Shown here in pieces: positions 32,990 to 45,028 of a DNA stretch of 64,000 bases. The translations under genes and the position numbers were made by a program. Source of the DNA: Pleurodeles waltl (lineage: Eukaryota; Chordata; Amphibia; Caudata; Salamandridae); contig NC_090437.1 of assembly GCF_031143425.1 (NCBI RefSeq), forward strand, positions 850,281,978 to 850,345,977, read 5' to 3'. Every line of letters starts with the position of its first letter. The stretch's first letter is position 1. Under the pieces are notes generated by a model. It did not search any database, was not told the DNA's origin, and saw only the letters and a list, made by a program, of their open reading frames with translations.

Positions 32990-34012
32990 ATGGGGTCCTC
33001 CAAGCCCAAACAGGACCGGTCAGTGAGAGAAATGCTGACCGGAGCCCGCCTGGTACAGGGTGGAGCTGCTGAGGAGCTGCCTGCGACAAAGTCTCCAGAG
33101 GTACGAGGGGAGATGGTGGAGGACGGGGGAGCCCCAGTTACGAAGGGCTCCCTTACCTCCTTGTTCGACTCGCTCCGGGGTGATCTGCAAGAACTCCGTA
33201 GGGACATTTTCCAAGAGGTGAAGGAGTTGTGAGTGGAGGTCACTTCCCTGGTTGAGCGGGTGGCACAGGTTGAGGATGGTGAGATCTCCCGCGGCGAGGA
33301 GGTGGCAGGCATGCAACAGGAGATTATACGTCTGCAGGAGCAGCAGGATCTTCTTCAGATTGCGGTGGAGGACTTGGAGAACCGGTCGCGAAGGCATAAT
33401 ATTTGCATCAGAGGAGTGCCGATTGTGGCTGAGAAGGAGGACATTGGAGACTTTGTGGTGGCGCTGTTCCGCTCGGTTCTTGGCCTGAAGGAGACCCGGG
33501 AGATTACGCTAGATAGAGTTCATCGAGTGGGCTGCGCTGGTGGGGCCGGGGACCGTCCGCCCGATATTCTAGCATGTGTACACAGCTACGGGCTTAAAGA
33601 AAGCATTTTGCAGCGGGCGCGCAATCTCCTGCAGATCCACTTTAGAGGGCACACGCTCCAATTATTTCAGGACCTCTCGCTACGGACTTTGCAGAGGCGG
33701 CGAGAATTTAAGCCCATCACAGAGCATTTGCGAGTGCACGCCCTGTCTTATTCTTGGGGTCATCCGTTCCGCCTCGAATTCCGATGGGAGGATCAGCTTC
33801 GGCAAGTGAAGTCAATATCGGAAGCGAGCCCGATTCTGCGCCTGGAGGGTTATAGTCAGGATACTGGCGCGGGTGTGGTGGCGGCTGGTAGGGACCGCCC
33901 ACGCTGGCGGCGAAAGGAGAGAAGGAGGAAGCAGCAGCGACCTACAACGTCGGAGCAGGCGTTAGAACGGCAATCTGCATTGAGCAGCGTAGCCGCTGGG
34001 ACCAGGGCTTAG
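32990..34012 (+). pseudogene. L1-B ORF1 protein (RNA-binding chaperone), one in-frame stop
   Basis: A continuous 340-codon frame starting MGSSKPKQDRSVREML at 32,990, interrupted only by TGA at 33,230-33,232 (KEL-stop-VEVTSL), likely a CGA-to-TGA change. The N-terminal part is charged. A coiled coil spans about 33,150-33,370 (LFDSLRGDLQELRRDIFQEV; VERVAQVEDGEISRGEEV). An RRM starts at about 33,373 with DLENRSRRHNICIRGVP. DRVHRVG is the conserved RAHR-like motif. A basic C-terminus (RWRRKERRRKQQR) closes it. Its role would be trimerisation and binding L1 RNA in cis. ORF2 follows about 340 bp downstream. Confidence 0.88.
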
Positions 34013-34355
34013 GGGAGGAGAGGCTGAGGATGGCTGAGCTGATATGGGTTGCATTAATTCAGGACCATTTGAGAGGGGTCTGGGCGGTGGAGTAGTTGGA
34101 CTTTGCTCGACGAACTTGAGTGGTTCCGCTGCCCCTGTTGAGACTTTGCCTCTTTGGAGATGAGTGCTAGAGGACTTTTATGTTGTGAGCACCTGTTGTG
34201 CGTAATGGTTGTATGTTGGTGTGCTTCCCCGAGATTCTGTTCACTGGTTGTCTTAGTGGACTGGCCCTGTTGTTCGGAGCGGCCTAGGTGCGGTTCTGGG
34301 CTTTGGCTCCCCCGATGGGTCCCTCCCCCCCTGAGTGACCTTCCTTTTGTGATGC

Positions 34356-36090
34356 ATGGCGATTATATGTCTAAGCTTGAATGTCCGCAGGCTTAACAGC
34401 CCGACTAGGAGGTTGGCGATCCTGTCAGGTCTGGAGAAGTCTGCGAGTCATATCTGTTTGTTACAGGAGACACATTTACTGCACAGGGACACATACCGCA
34501 TGCGCTCAAAGTGGTTCCCTAGGCAATTCTGGTCTTTGGCCTCCACGTAACATGCTGGGGTGGCGATACTGCTTTCGAGGACCTTTTCTGGGGAAGTGGT
34601 AGCAAAAATACATGAGGTGCAGGGCAGGTTTCTGGCTCTTAGAATCTGAGTGGGGGCCTTCTCCTTTACTATTGCTTCCCTGTACGCTCCTAATGCGCAG
34701 CAAGAAACCTTCCTGAGACAGGCTGTTTCTCCGATGCTTAATTCGCCGGATGGTGCCATTTTAGTGGGAGGTGACTTTAACTTGGTGATGGATAATGAGT
34801 TGGATCGGTCTGGACACCGTTTTGGGCAGACTGGGGTGCTGACAGCGGCGGGGCGACAGTGGCTGGCTGAGTGTGGTTTGGAGGATGTTTGGATTAGGGC
34901 GCATCCTACGCTTAGGGACCAAGATGTATGCACGGATTGACCTTTTTCTGGCCTCTCAGGAGTTCATCTCCCGAGTTAGGGAGACCACAATTGAACCTCG
35001 GGCACTGACGGATCATGCTCCTACTACTGTAGAAGTTACTATGGACATGGGCCGGGTGGGTACTCCGAGCTGGCGCTTTAGGGATACGTTACTGCAGAAC
35101 AGGGCAACGGAGGAGTCGCACCGACGAGTGATCATGGACTATCTTAGTTTCAATGACGACGGGAACACCTGTCTGGAGACTCTGTGGGCGGCCTTGAAGG
35201 CAGTGGTGCGAGGTGAGGTGATTTCGCTTTCAGCTAGGAATAATAAAGCATGGAGAGAGCAGAGGGCGGAGCTGGAACGGAAGGTGGCGGTACTAGAGCG
35301 CTCCCATAAGTCCACTGGTGCGCCTAGAATCTGACGGGAGTTGGAGAAGGCGCGGCAACAGTTGAAACGGCTAGATTGGGAGAGGGCGGAGTATGCGATA
35401 ATGCGTCTCAAGCATAAATATTACATTGGGAGCAATAGGTGTGGGAAGCTCTTGGTGCACCGGTTGCAAGCACAACGCTTGGCGTCGGCGATGAAAATGG
35501 TCCGTTCCCCTTCGGGTGGGGGAGGCGCGAACGAGTGATCAGATTGCAAAGGCGTTTGCGGAGTACTATCGGGGGTTATACGCGGCAGATGATCAGGGCA
35601 GTGCGGCTCCGGATATATTCCTGGAGGGCATAGCAATTACTCTGCTTGGTGAGAGGGAGGCGTCTTCCTTGGATCAGCCTATAAGGGTGGAAGAGGTCAT
35701 CTCGGCGATCTCATGCCTAAAGGAGGGGAAGTCCCCTGACCCGATGGTTTTACGGCGCTTTTTTATAAGACCTTTTGCGCGGAGCTTGCGCCGCTTTTGG
35801 TGCAGCTCTTCAACTCCTTCCGGACGTCGGAAGTCCTTGCGCCCAGTATGTTGTGCTTCGTATAGGCCAATTTCGCTACTGAATATAGATGCCAAGCTAT
35901 TCACTGGAATACTCGCCCACCGCCTTAATTTCTACATGCCGGGTCTTGTTGATCCGGATCAGGCAGGTTTTATACCGCACCGACAGTGCAGCGACAATAC
36001 TAAGCGGCGTCTTCATTTGATAGATAAAACTGATAGTTCCCACAGGGAGGCGCTCTTCCTCTCTATTGACGCGGAGAAGGCGTTCGATAG
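34356..36090 (+). pseudogene. L1-B ORF2, 5' part: endonuclease and N-terminal RT
   Basis: The start MAIICLSLNVRRLNSPTRR at 34,356 is typical of L1 ORF2. Endonuclease landmarks are visible: LNVRRLN (Asn), CLLQETHL (Glu), ASLYAPN, VGGDFNLVMD (Asp/Asn), RIDLFLAS and ALTDHAP (Asp-His). Stops occur at 34,548 and 35,332 and frame changes near 34,917 and 35,510. One of these removes residues between HPTLRD and the RID block. The RT begins with AFAEYYRGLY, then ISCLKEGKSPDPM, YRPISLLNIDAKLF, DQAGFIPHRQ and SIDAEKAFDS, and is cut at 36,090 by the LTR insertion. The ORF resumes at 45,187. Confidence 0.88.
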
Positions 36091-38609
36091 TGTAAGGAAA
36101 TGGCTCCCTGTTGCAGTTACCCCCCACTTTTTGCCTGATACTGATGCTGACTTGACTGAGAAGTGTGCTGGGACCCTGCTAACCAGGCCCCAGCACCAGT
36201 GTTCTTTCACATAAAATGTACCATTGTTTCCACAATTGGCACACCCCTGGCACACAGATAAGTCCCTTGTAAAAGGTACCAGTGGTACCAAGGGCCCTGT
36301 GACCAGGGAAGCTCCCTAAGGGCTGCAGCATATGTTGTGCCACCCTAAGGGACCTCTCACCTAACACATGCACACTGCCATTGCAGATTGTGTGTCGGTG
36401 GGGAGAAAAAGGCAAAATCGACATGGCATCCCCCTCAGGATGCCATGCACACAAAATACTGCCTGTGGCATAGGTAAGTCACCCCTCTAGCAGGCCTTAC
36501 AGCCCTAAGGCAGGGTGCACTATACCACAGGTGAGGGCATAGCTGCATGAGCAATATGCCCCTACAGTGTCTAAGTCTATTCTTAGACATTGTAAGTACA
36601 GATGTGGCCATATTAAGTATATGGTCTGGGAGTTTGTCAAAAACGAACTCCACAGCTCCATAATGGCTACACTGAATACTGGGAAGTTTGGTATCAAACT
36701 TCTCAGAATAATAAACCCACACTGATGCCAATGTTGGATTTATAAACAAATGCACACAGAGGGCATCTTAGAGATGCCCCCTGTATTTTACCCAATTGTT
36801 CAGTGCAGAACTGACTGGTCTGTGCCAGCCTGCTGCTGAGAGACAAGTTTCTGACCCCATGTGGTGAGGGCCTTTGTGCTCTCTGAGGACAGAAACAAAA
36901 GCCTGCTCTGTGTGGAGGTGCTTCACACCCCCCCCCTGCAGGAACTGTAACACCTAGCAGTGAGCCTCAAAGGCTCAGGCTTCGTGTTACAATGCCCCAG
37001 GGCACTCCAGCTACTGGAGATGCCTGCCCCCTGGACACAGCCCCCGCTTTTGGCGGCAAGTCCAGGGGAGATAATGAGAAAAACAAGGAGGAGTCACCCA
37101 CCAGTCAGGACAGCCCCTAAGGTGTCCTGAGCTGAGGTGACCCTTGCCTTTAGAAATCCTCCATCTTGATTTTGGAGGATTCCCCCAATAGGAATAGGGA
37201 TATGCCCCCCTCCCCTCAGGGAGGAGGCACAAAGAGGGTGTAGCCACCCTCAAGGACAGTAGCCATTGGCTACTGCCCTCCCAGACCTAAACACACCCCT
37301 AAATTCAGTATTTAAGGGCACCCCAGAACCCAGGAAATCAGATTCCTGCAACCTGAAGACGAAGAAGGACTGCTGACCTGAAGCCCTGCAGAGAAGACGG
37401 AGACACCAACTGCTTTGGCCCTAGCCCTACCGGCCTGTCTCCCCACTTCAAGAAAAACTGCAACAGCGACGCATCCCCCGGGGTCCAGCGACCTCTGAAG
37501 CCTCAGAGGACTACCTTGCATCTAAAAGGACCAAGAACTCCCGAGGGCAGCGGTCCTGTTCCAAAGAAACTGCAACTTAGCCACAAAGAAGCAACTTTTA
37601 AAGACCACACGTTTCCAGCCGGAAGCGTGTAACTTTCCACTCTGTACCCGACGCCCCCGGCTCGACCTGCAGAGAACCAACACTACAAGGATGACTCCCC
37701 GGCAACTGCGACCCTGTGAGTAGCCAGAGTTGACCTCCCTGAGACCCCCCAGCGACGCCTGCAGAGGGAATCCAGAGGCTCCCCCTGACCGCGACTGCCT
37801 GCTTCAAAGAACCCGACGCCTGGTAAAGACACTGCACCCGCAGCCCCCAGGACCTGAAGGATCCGACCTCCAGTGCAGAAGCGACCCCCAGGTGGCCCTC
37901 TCCCTTGCTCAGGTGGTGGCTACCCCGAGGAGCCCCCCCCCTGCCAGCCTGCATCGCTGAAGAGACCCCTGGGTCTCTCATTGAAACCTATTGCGAACCC
38001 GACGTCTGTTTGCACAGTGCACCCGGCCGCCCCGTGCTGCTGAGGGTGTACTTTTTGTGTTGACTTGTGTGTCCCCCGGTGCCCTACAAACCCCCCTTGG
38101 TCTTCCCACCGAAGACGCAGGTACCTACCTGCTGGCAGACTGGGACCGGGGCACCGCCTTCTCCATTGAAGCCTGTGCGTTTTGGGCACCACTTTGACCT
38201 CTGCACCTGACCGGCCCTGAGCTGCTGGTGTGGTAACTTTGGGGTTGCCCTGAACTCCCAAAGGTGGGCTACCTTGGACCCAACTTTGAACCCTGTAGGT
38301 GGTTTACTTACCTGAAAAACTAACAAATACTTACCTCCCCCAGGAACTGTTGAAATTTGCACAGTGTCTAGTTTTAAAATGGCTTATTGCCATTTTTGAC
38401 AAATCTGTACATGCTATTTTGCTGATTCAAAGTTCCTATGATACCTAAGTGAAGTACCTTTCATTTGAAGTATTGATTGTAAACCTTGAACCTGTGGTTC
38501 TTAAAATAAACTAAGAAAATATATTTTTCTATACAAAAACCTATTGACCTAGAATTGTCTTTGAGTGTGTGTTCCTCATTTATTGCCTGTGTGTGTACAA
38601 CAAATGCTT
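36091..38609 (+). mobile_element. LTR-A, first part (U3 and most of R/U5)
   Basis: Plus-strand LTR sequence. TATTTAAG at 37,310-37,317 is a likely TATA box and AATAAA at 38,505-38,510 a polyadenylation signal. The sequence aligns end to end, inverted, with 42,508-45,028 (for example TGTGTCCCCCGGTGCCCTAC near 38,070 and its complement near 43,035). It stops at CAAATGCTT (38,609), where the antisense partner begins. Open frames on both strands here are chance. Confidence 0.85.
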
Positions 38610-38670
38610 CAGACTGTCTGAAAATTTTGTTTTTGACAGGCATGCTGTCTCCTGTGTCCACATCATGGGT
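38610..38670 (-). pseudogene. Reverse transcriptase stub after integrase
   Basis: After SLTPGQTHR a one- or two-base shift leads to THDVDTGDSMPVKNKIFRQS, the classic start of a Ty3/gypsy RT (PGxT...HxIdTGdaxPvkxrxyR). It then ends at the junction with LTR-A at 38,610. This fixes the RT as downstream of IN. Fingers, palm and RNase H are deleted. Confidence 0.8.
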
Positions 38671-40000
38671 TCACCGGTGTGTCTGACCAGGGGTTAGGGA
38701 AAAGAGCTCAGCAAACTGTTGCAGGACCTTCCTACAGTCAGATTGCTGTTGGCCAGAGAGGGTGTCTGAATAGATCACTCCATCAACTGAGCCATCTTTT
38801 GGGTCTGTGGAGAGGAGATCAGGGAGAGGTTCACTCTCAGCTTGCTGGTCCTCATCTGTTACCATCAACAGATTCACATCTGCCCTGTCATGGAAGAGTT
38901 TGAGGCGGTTCACATGGATCACCCTTTTGGGGGTCCTGCTAGTGCCTAGGTCTACCAGGTAGGTGACCTGACTCTTCCTCTCTAGCACTGGGTAAGGGCC
39001 ACTCCATCTGTCCTGAAGTGCCCTGGGAGCCACAGGCTCCAGAACCCAGACTTTCTGCCCTGGCTGAAACTCAACCATAGCAGCGTTTTGGTCATACCAC
39101 ATCTTCTGGAGTTGTTGGCTGGCCTCAAGGTTTTTACTTGCCTTTTCCATGTACTCTGCCATCCTTGAACGTAGGCCTAGTACATAGTCCACTATATCTT
39201 GTTTAGGCTCATGAAGAGGTCTCTCCCAGCCTTCTTTTACAAGAGCTAGTGGTCCCCTTACAGGATGGCCAAACAGAAGTTCAAAGGGGGAAAACCCTAC
39301 TCCCTTCTGAAGCAGACATGGCAAGAGGACATCCCATCTCCTTTTGATTTTTTCAGGGAGCCCCATGATCATGCCTTTCAATGTCTTCTTGAATCTTTCT
39401 ACAAGACCATTGGTTTGTGGATGGTATGGTGTGGTGAATTTGTAAGTCACCCCACACTCATTCCACATATGTTTCAGGTATGCTGACATGAAGTTGGTAC
39501 CTCTGTCAGACACCACCTCCTTAGGAAATCCCACTCTGGTAAAAATACCAATGAGTGCTTTGGCTACTGCAGGGGCAGTAGTCGACCTAAGGGGAATTGC
39601 TTCAGGGTATCTAGTAACATGATCCACTACTACTAGTATGTATTGGTTCCCTGAGGCTGTGGGAGGTTCAAGTGTACCCACTATGTCCAAACCCACTCTT
39701 TCAAAGGGGACCCCCACCACTGGAAGTGGAATGAGGGGGGCCTTTGGGTGCCCACCTGTCTTACCACTGGCTAGACAGGTGGCACAGGAGACAAAACTCC
39801 TTGACCTTCTGGGACATGTTGGGCCAATAGAAGTGGTTGACTAATCTCTCCTACGTCTTGGTCTGTCCCAAATGCCCAGCAAGAGGAATATCATGAGCTA
39901 AGGTCAGAATGAACTCCCTAAACTCCTGAGGCACTACCACTCTCCTAGTGCACCAGGTTTGGGATCTCTTGCCTCAGTGTAAAGGAGTCCATCTTCCCAA
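38671..40000 (-). pseudogene. Integrase of the Gmr1-like element, directly downstream of protease
   Basis: Minus-strand integrase. It is preceded by YWEDGLLYTEARDPKPG. The HHCC zinc finger lies at about 39,930-39,770 (AHDIPLAGHLGQTKT, a stop, then HFYWPNMSQKVKEF and CLLCATC). The catalytic core begins with ERVGLDIVGTLEPP (first Asp). VVSDRGTNFMSAYL (second Asp) is separated by 35 residues from the Glu in NGLVERFKKTL, giving DD35E. A C-terminal GPY/F-like module (DRWSGPYPVLERK) follows, with no chromodomain. After a short linker the frame runs into LQQFAELFSLTPGQTHR, which is the N-terminal edge of reverse transcriptase. The finger and the core lie in different frames. Confidence 0.88.
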
Positions 40001-40171
40001 TAGACTCTATGTGTTCCTGTTATTTTTCCTTTGGATTCTTCAGCAGCTTGCTGCCTAAGGCCTTCAAGAGAGGGACAGGTTTCTTGCCCCTCACACAACT
40101 GTTCCCTTGAGGGTCCCCCTTGGCCTAGGAGCTCAACCTGATAAGGTTCTAACTCCATGGGCTCAGTTCCC

Positions 40172-42085
40172 TCAGAGGGCAGAACTTCTTCCTGGGAAGA
40201 GAGGTTCTCTTTCTCTTGTTGTGTTGAAGCTGGTGACCCAGTCTTCTTTCCTTTTCTCTTGGAGGGTTGGGCCCTTTTTCCAGGCTCCAACACCACTTTT
40301 TTCACCCTGTGCCTTGCACTGTGCCCTTGTCTTGACACACACCAGTTCAGGGATACCCAGCATGGCCGCATGGGTTTTGAGTTCTACCTCAGCCCATGCT
40401 GAGGACTCCAGGTCATTTCCAAACAAACAGTCTACAGGGATATTTGAGGAGACCACCACCTGTTTCAGGCCATTGACCCCTCCCCACTCTAAAGTTACCA
40501 TAGCCATGGGATGTACTTTAGTCTGATTGTCAGCGTTGGTGACTGGATAAGTTTGTCCAGCCAGGTATTGACCAGGGGAAACCAGTTTCTCTGTCACTAT
40601 GGTGACACTGGCACCTGTATCCCTCAGGCCTTCTACACTTGTCCCATTAATTAAGAGTTGCTGCCTGTATTTTTGCATATTAGGGGGCCAGGCAGCCAGT
40701 GTGGCTAAATCCACCCCATCCTCAGAGACTAATGTAGCTTCAGTGTGAACCCTGATTTGCTCTGGGCACACTGTTGATCCCACTTGGAGACTGGCCATTC
40801 CAGTGTTAGCTGGAGTAGAGTTAGAAGTGGAACCTTTCTTGGGACAGGCCTTGTCTCCAGTTTGGTGTCCTTGCTGATTACAGCTACGACACCAGGCCTT
40901 TTTGGGATCAAAGTTTTTACCCTTGTACCCAAAATTGGATTGTGAAGAGGCTCTGGACCCTCCTTCCTGAGCAGGTTTTTGGGGCCCTATAGAAGACTCT
41001 TTACTTTTTCCCTTGGATGTTTCAACACTCTTCCCCTGGGGAGTCTTTGTGACCCCTTTCTTTTGGTCACCCCCTGTGGAAGTCTTGGTCACCCTAGTCT
41101 TGACCCAATGGTCCGCCTTCTTTCCCAATTCTTGGGGAGAAATTGGTCCTAGGTCTACCAGATGCTGATGCAGTTTATCATTGAAACAATTACTTAACAG
41201 GTGTTCTTTCACAAATAAATTGTACAGCCCATCATAATCATTTACACCACTGCCATGAATCCAACCATCCAGTGTTTTTACTGAGTAGTCAACAAAATCA
41301 ACCTAGGTCTGGCTCGAGGATTTTTGAGCCCCCCTGAACCTAATTCTATACTCCTCAGTGGAGAATCCAAAGCCCTCAATCAGGGTAGCCTTCATGAGGT
41401 CATAGGATTCTGCATCTTTTCCAGAGAGTGTGAGGAGTCTATCCCTACACTTTCCAGTGAACATTTCCCAAAGGAGAGCACCCCAGTGAGATCTGTTTAT
41501 TTTTCTGGTTGCACAAGCCCTCTCAAAAGCTGTGAACCATTCGGTGATCTCATCACCATCTTCATATTTAGTTACAATCCCTTTTGGGATTTTCAACATG
41601 TCAGGAGAATCTCTGACCCTATTTATGTTGCTGCCACCATTGATGGGACCTAGGCCCATCTCTTGTCTTTCCCTTTCTATGGCTAGGATCTGTCTTTCCA
41701 AAGCCAATCTTTTGACCATCCTGGCTAACTGGAGGTCATCTTCATTGAGGCTGCCCTCAATGCTTCCAGAGTTGCTGGACTCTCCTGTGAGAGAAGCAGC
41801 ATCTCTGACTATCACTTGTGGAGACAGGGTTTGAGGGACCCTGTTCTCCCTAACTAGGAGTGGGGGTGGGAAATCCTCCACATCACTAGCTTCCCCCTCT
41901 GGGAAGGTATCCTCAGAGGGGTTATTCTTAGCAAACTCTGCCAAAAGCTCCTGGAGCTGTACTTTGGTATGGTTTGAACCAGTTTTAATCTTTTTGATTT
42001 TGCAGAGAGACCTTAAATCTGACATCCTAAGATGCAGGTAAGGGGTGAGGTTGAGTTCCATCACAATCTGTTCTGCAGCAGACAT
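40172..42085 (-). pseudogene. Gag-protease of the Gmr1-like element, one TAG stop in gag
   Basis: A single minus-strand frame from MSAAEQIVMELNL (42,085) to 40,172, broken only by TAG at 41,303-41,305. The N-terminus has a SAP-like segment (LRSLCKIKKIKTGSNHTKVQ). A coiled, charged region (LARMVKRLALERQILAIERE) follows. The capsid region contains WFTAFERACATRKI and then EYRIRFRGAQ, the stop, YNLFVKEHLLSNCF and HLVDLGPISPQELGKKADHW, which reads like a SCAN-type capsid C-terminal domain. A zinc knuckle follows (CRSCNQQGHQTGDKAC, with spacing longer than the usual CX2CX4HX4C). The protease active site is GLRDTGASVTIV (D-T-G). A frameshift near 40,330 moves the linker to another frame (40,371-39,934). 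Confidence 0.83.
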
Positions 42086-42327
42086 TATGTTTCTAAAAGT
42101 TAGAATACATTTTAAGAATCTAAAACTATCTCTAGAACTTCATTCAAACTTTTACAACACTTTTAAACTCTAAATGAAATGCTAACAGGGACTAACACAA
42201 GGCCCTAGCAGGATTTTTAAAAATTTAGAAAAATAGCTCAAATTTCAAAAATCAATTTCTAATTTTTGGAATTTAGTTGTGTGATCAGGTATTGGCTGAG
42301 TAGTCCAGCAAATGCAAAGTCTTGTAC
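42086..42327 (-). other. 5' untranslated leader of the Gmr1-like element
   Basis: AT-rich sequence between the primer-binding site and the gag ATG; no open frame or structure recognised. Confidence 0.5.
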
Positions 42328-42345
42328 CCCACCGCTGATCCACCA
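42328..42345 (-). promoter_or_regulatory. Primer-binding site of the Gmr1-like element
   Basis: One base after the LTR terminus the minus strand reads TGGTGGATCAGCGGTGGG. It begins with TGG, the complement of a tRNA CCA end. I cannot name the tRNA. Confidence 0.55.
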
Positions 42346-42346
42346 A

Positions 42347-45028
42347 TGTAGGAAGTTGGCTCTGTATGTACTATTTCAAAGTAAGAAATAGCATGCACAG
42401 AGTCAAAGGGTTCCCCTTAGAGGTAAGATAGTGGTAAAAAGAGATCATTCTAATGCTCTATTTTGTGGTAGTGTGGTCGAGCAGTAGACTTATCAGAGGG
42501 TAGTGTTAAGCATTTGATGTACACACACAGGCAATAAATGGGGAACACACACTCAAAGACAATTCCAGGCCAATAGGTTTTTATATAGAAAAACATATTT
42601 TCTTAGTTTATTTTAAGAACCACAGGTTCAAGATTTACAAACAATACTTTAAATGAAAGGTATTTCACTTAGGAACTTTAGGAACTTTAGGAACTTTGAA
42701 TTAGCAAAATAGCATATACAGTTTTCACACAAATGGCAATAAGCTATTTTAAAACTGGACACTGCAATTTTCAACAGTTCCTGGGGGAGGTATGTGTTTG
42801 TTAGTTTTGCAGGTAAGTAAACCACCTACAGGGTTCAAAGTGGGGTCCAAGGTATCCCACCGTTGGGGGTTCAGGGCAACCCCAAAGTTACCACACCAGC
42901 AGCTCAGGGCCGGTCAGGTGCAGAGGTCAAAGTGGTGCCCAAAACGCATAGGCTTCAATTGAGAAGGCGGTGTCCCGGTTCCAGTCTGCCAGCAGGTAGG
43001 TACCTGCAGGTAGGTACCCCAAGGGGGGTTTGTAGGGCACCGGGGGGGACACAAGTCAACACAAAAAGTACACCCTCAGCAGCACGGGGCGGCCGGGTGC
43101 AGTGTACAAACAGACGTCGAGTTCGCAATAGGTTTCAATTGGAGACCCAGGGGTCTCTTCAACGATGCAGGGTGGCGGGGGGGGTGGCTCCTCGGGGTAG
43201 CCACCACCTGGGCAAGGGAGAGGGCCACCTGGGGGTCGCTCCTGCACTGGAGGTCAGATCCTTCAGGTCCTGGGGGCTGCGGGTGCAGTGTCCTTACCAG
43301 GCGTCGGGTTCTTAGAATCAGGCAGTCGCGGTCAGGGGGAGCCTCTGGATTCCCTCTGCAGGCGTCGCTGTGGAGGCTCACGGGGGGTCAACTCTGGCTA
43401 CTCACGGGCTCGCAGTCGCCGGGGAGTCCTCCCTCTAGTGTTGGTTCTCCACAAGTCAAGCCGGGGGCGTCAGGTGCAGAGTGCAAAGTCTCACGCTTCC
43501 AGGGGGAAACATGTGTTCTTTCAAAGTTGCTTTTTTGTTGCAAAGATGTTTCTTCTTTGGAGCAGAGCAGCTGTCCTCTGTAGTTCTTGGTCCTTTTAGA
43601 TGCAGGGTAGTCCTCTGAGGCTTCAGAGGTCGCTGGACCCTGTGGAACGCGTCGCTGTTGCAGTTTTTCTCAAAGTGGGGAGACAGACCGGTAGAGCTGG
43701 GGCCAAAGCAGTTGGTATCTCTGTCTTCTCTGCAGGGCTTTCAGGTCAGCAGTCCTTCTTCGTCTTAGGTTGCAGGAATCTAGTTACCTAGGTTCTGGGA
43801 GCCCCTAAATACTCGATTTAGGGGTGTGTTTAGGTCTGGGGGGTTAGTAGCCAATGGCTACTTGCCCTGAGGGTGGCTACACCCTCTTTGTGCCTCCTCC
43901 CTGAGGGGAGGGGGGCACATCCCTAATCCTATTGGGGGAATCCTCCATCTGCAAGATGGAGGATTTCTAAAAGTCAGAGTCACCTCAGCTCAGGACACCT
44001 TAGGGGCTGTCCTGACTGGCCAGTGACGACTCCTTGTTTTTCTCATTATCTCCTCCGGCCTTGCTGCCAAAAGTGGGGCCGTGGCCGGAGGGGGCGGCCA
44101 ACTCCACTAGCTGGAGTGCCCTGGGGTGCTGTGACAAAGTGGGTGAGCCTTTGAGGCTCACCGCCAGGTGTTACAGTGCCTGCAGGGGAGGTGAGATGCA
44201 CCTTCACCCAGTACAGGCTTTGTTACTAGCCACAGAGTGACAAAGGCACTCTCCCCATGTGGCCAGCAACATGTCTGGTGGGTGTGTGGTAGGCTGCTAA
44301 AACTAGTCAGCCCACACTGGTAGTCGGGTATGGTTTCAGGGGGCATCTCTAAGATGCCCTCTGGGGTGTATTTCACAATAAAATGTACACTGGCATCAGT
44401 GTGCATTTATTGTGCTGAGAAGTTTGATACCAAACGTCCCAGTTTTCAGTGTAGCCATTATGGTGCTGTGGAGTTCGTGTATGACAGACTCCCAGACCAT
44501 ATACTCTTATGGCTACGCTGCACTTACAATGTCTAAGGTTTTGCTTACACACTGTAGGGGCATAGTGATCATGCACCTATGCCCTCACCTATGGTATAGT
44601 GCACCCTGCCTTAGGGCAGTAAGGCCTGCTAGAGGGGTGACTTATCTATACCTATAGGTAGTGTGAGGTTGGCATGGCACCCTGAGGGGAGTGCCATGTC
44701 GACTTAGTCATTTTATCCCCACCAGCACACACAAGCTGGTAAGCAGTGTGTCTGTGCTGAGTGAGGGGTCTCCAGGATGACATAAGACATGCTGCAGCCC
44801 TTAGAGACCTTCCCTGGCATCAGGGCCCTTGGTACCAGGGGTACCAGTTACAAGGGACTTACCTGGATGCCAGGGTGTGCCAATTGTGGAAACAAAGGCA
44901 CAGGTTAGGGAAAGAACACTGGTGCTGGGGCCTGGTTAGCAGGCCTCAGCACACTTTGAAATCATAACTTGGCATCAGCAAAGGCAAAAAGTCAGGGGGT
45001 AACCATGCCAAGGAGGCATTTCCTTACA
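42347..45028 (-). mobile_element. LTR-B, 5' LTR of the Gmr1-like element (2.68 kb)
   Basis: In sense (minus) orientation it starts TGTAAGGAAATGCC at 45,028 and ends CCAACTTCCTACA at 42,347. GAGTATTTAGGGG (43,804-43,815 reversed) is a TATA-like box and AATAAA (42,607-42,612 reversed) the polyadenylation signal. It is a diverged inverted copy of LTR-A and a cousin of the solo LTR at 15.7-18.7 kb. At nearly 2.7 kb it is long for a Ty3/gypsy LTR. Confidence 0.85.

Larger units (their letters stand above)
38610..45028 (-). mobile_element. Gmr1-like Ty3/gypsy retrotransposon, 3'-truncated, antisense within LTR-A
   Basis: On the minus strand the order is 5' LTR (45,028 to 42,347), primer-binding site, gag, protease, integrase, then the first codons of reverse transcriptase, ending abruptly at 38,610. 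RT, RNase H, polypurine tract and 3' LTR are missing. Integrase immediately follows protease and precedes RT. This is the domain order of the Gmr1-like group of Ty3/gypsy elements in deuterostomes, not the usual PR-RT-RH-IN. Stops and frameshifts in every coding segment make it inactive. Confidence 0.85.

Noticed and set aside
36435..38362. Open frames on both strands between the L1-B break and the integrase
   Set aside because: The region is LTR sequence, and similar frames appear in the inverted LTR copy at 42.4-45.0 kb.
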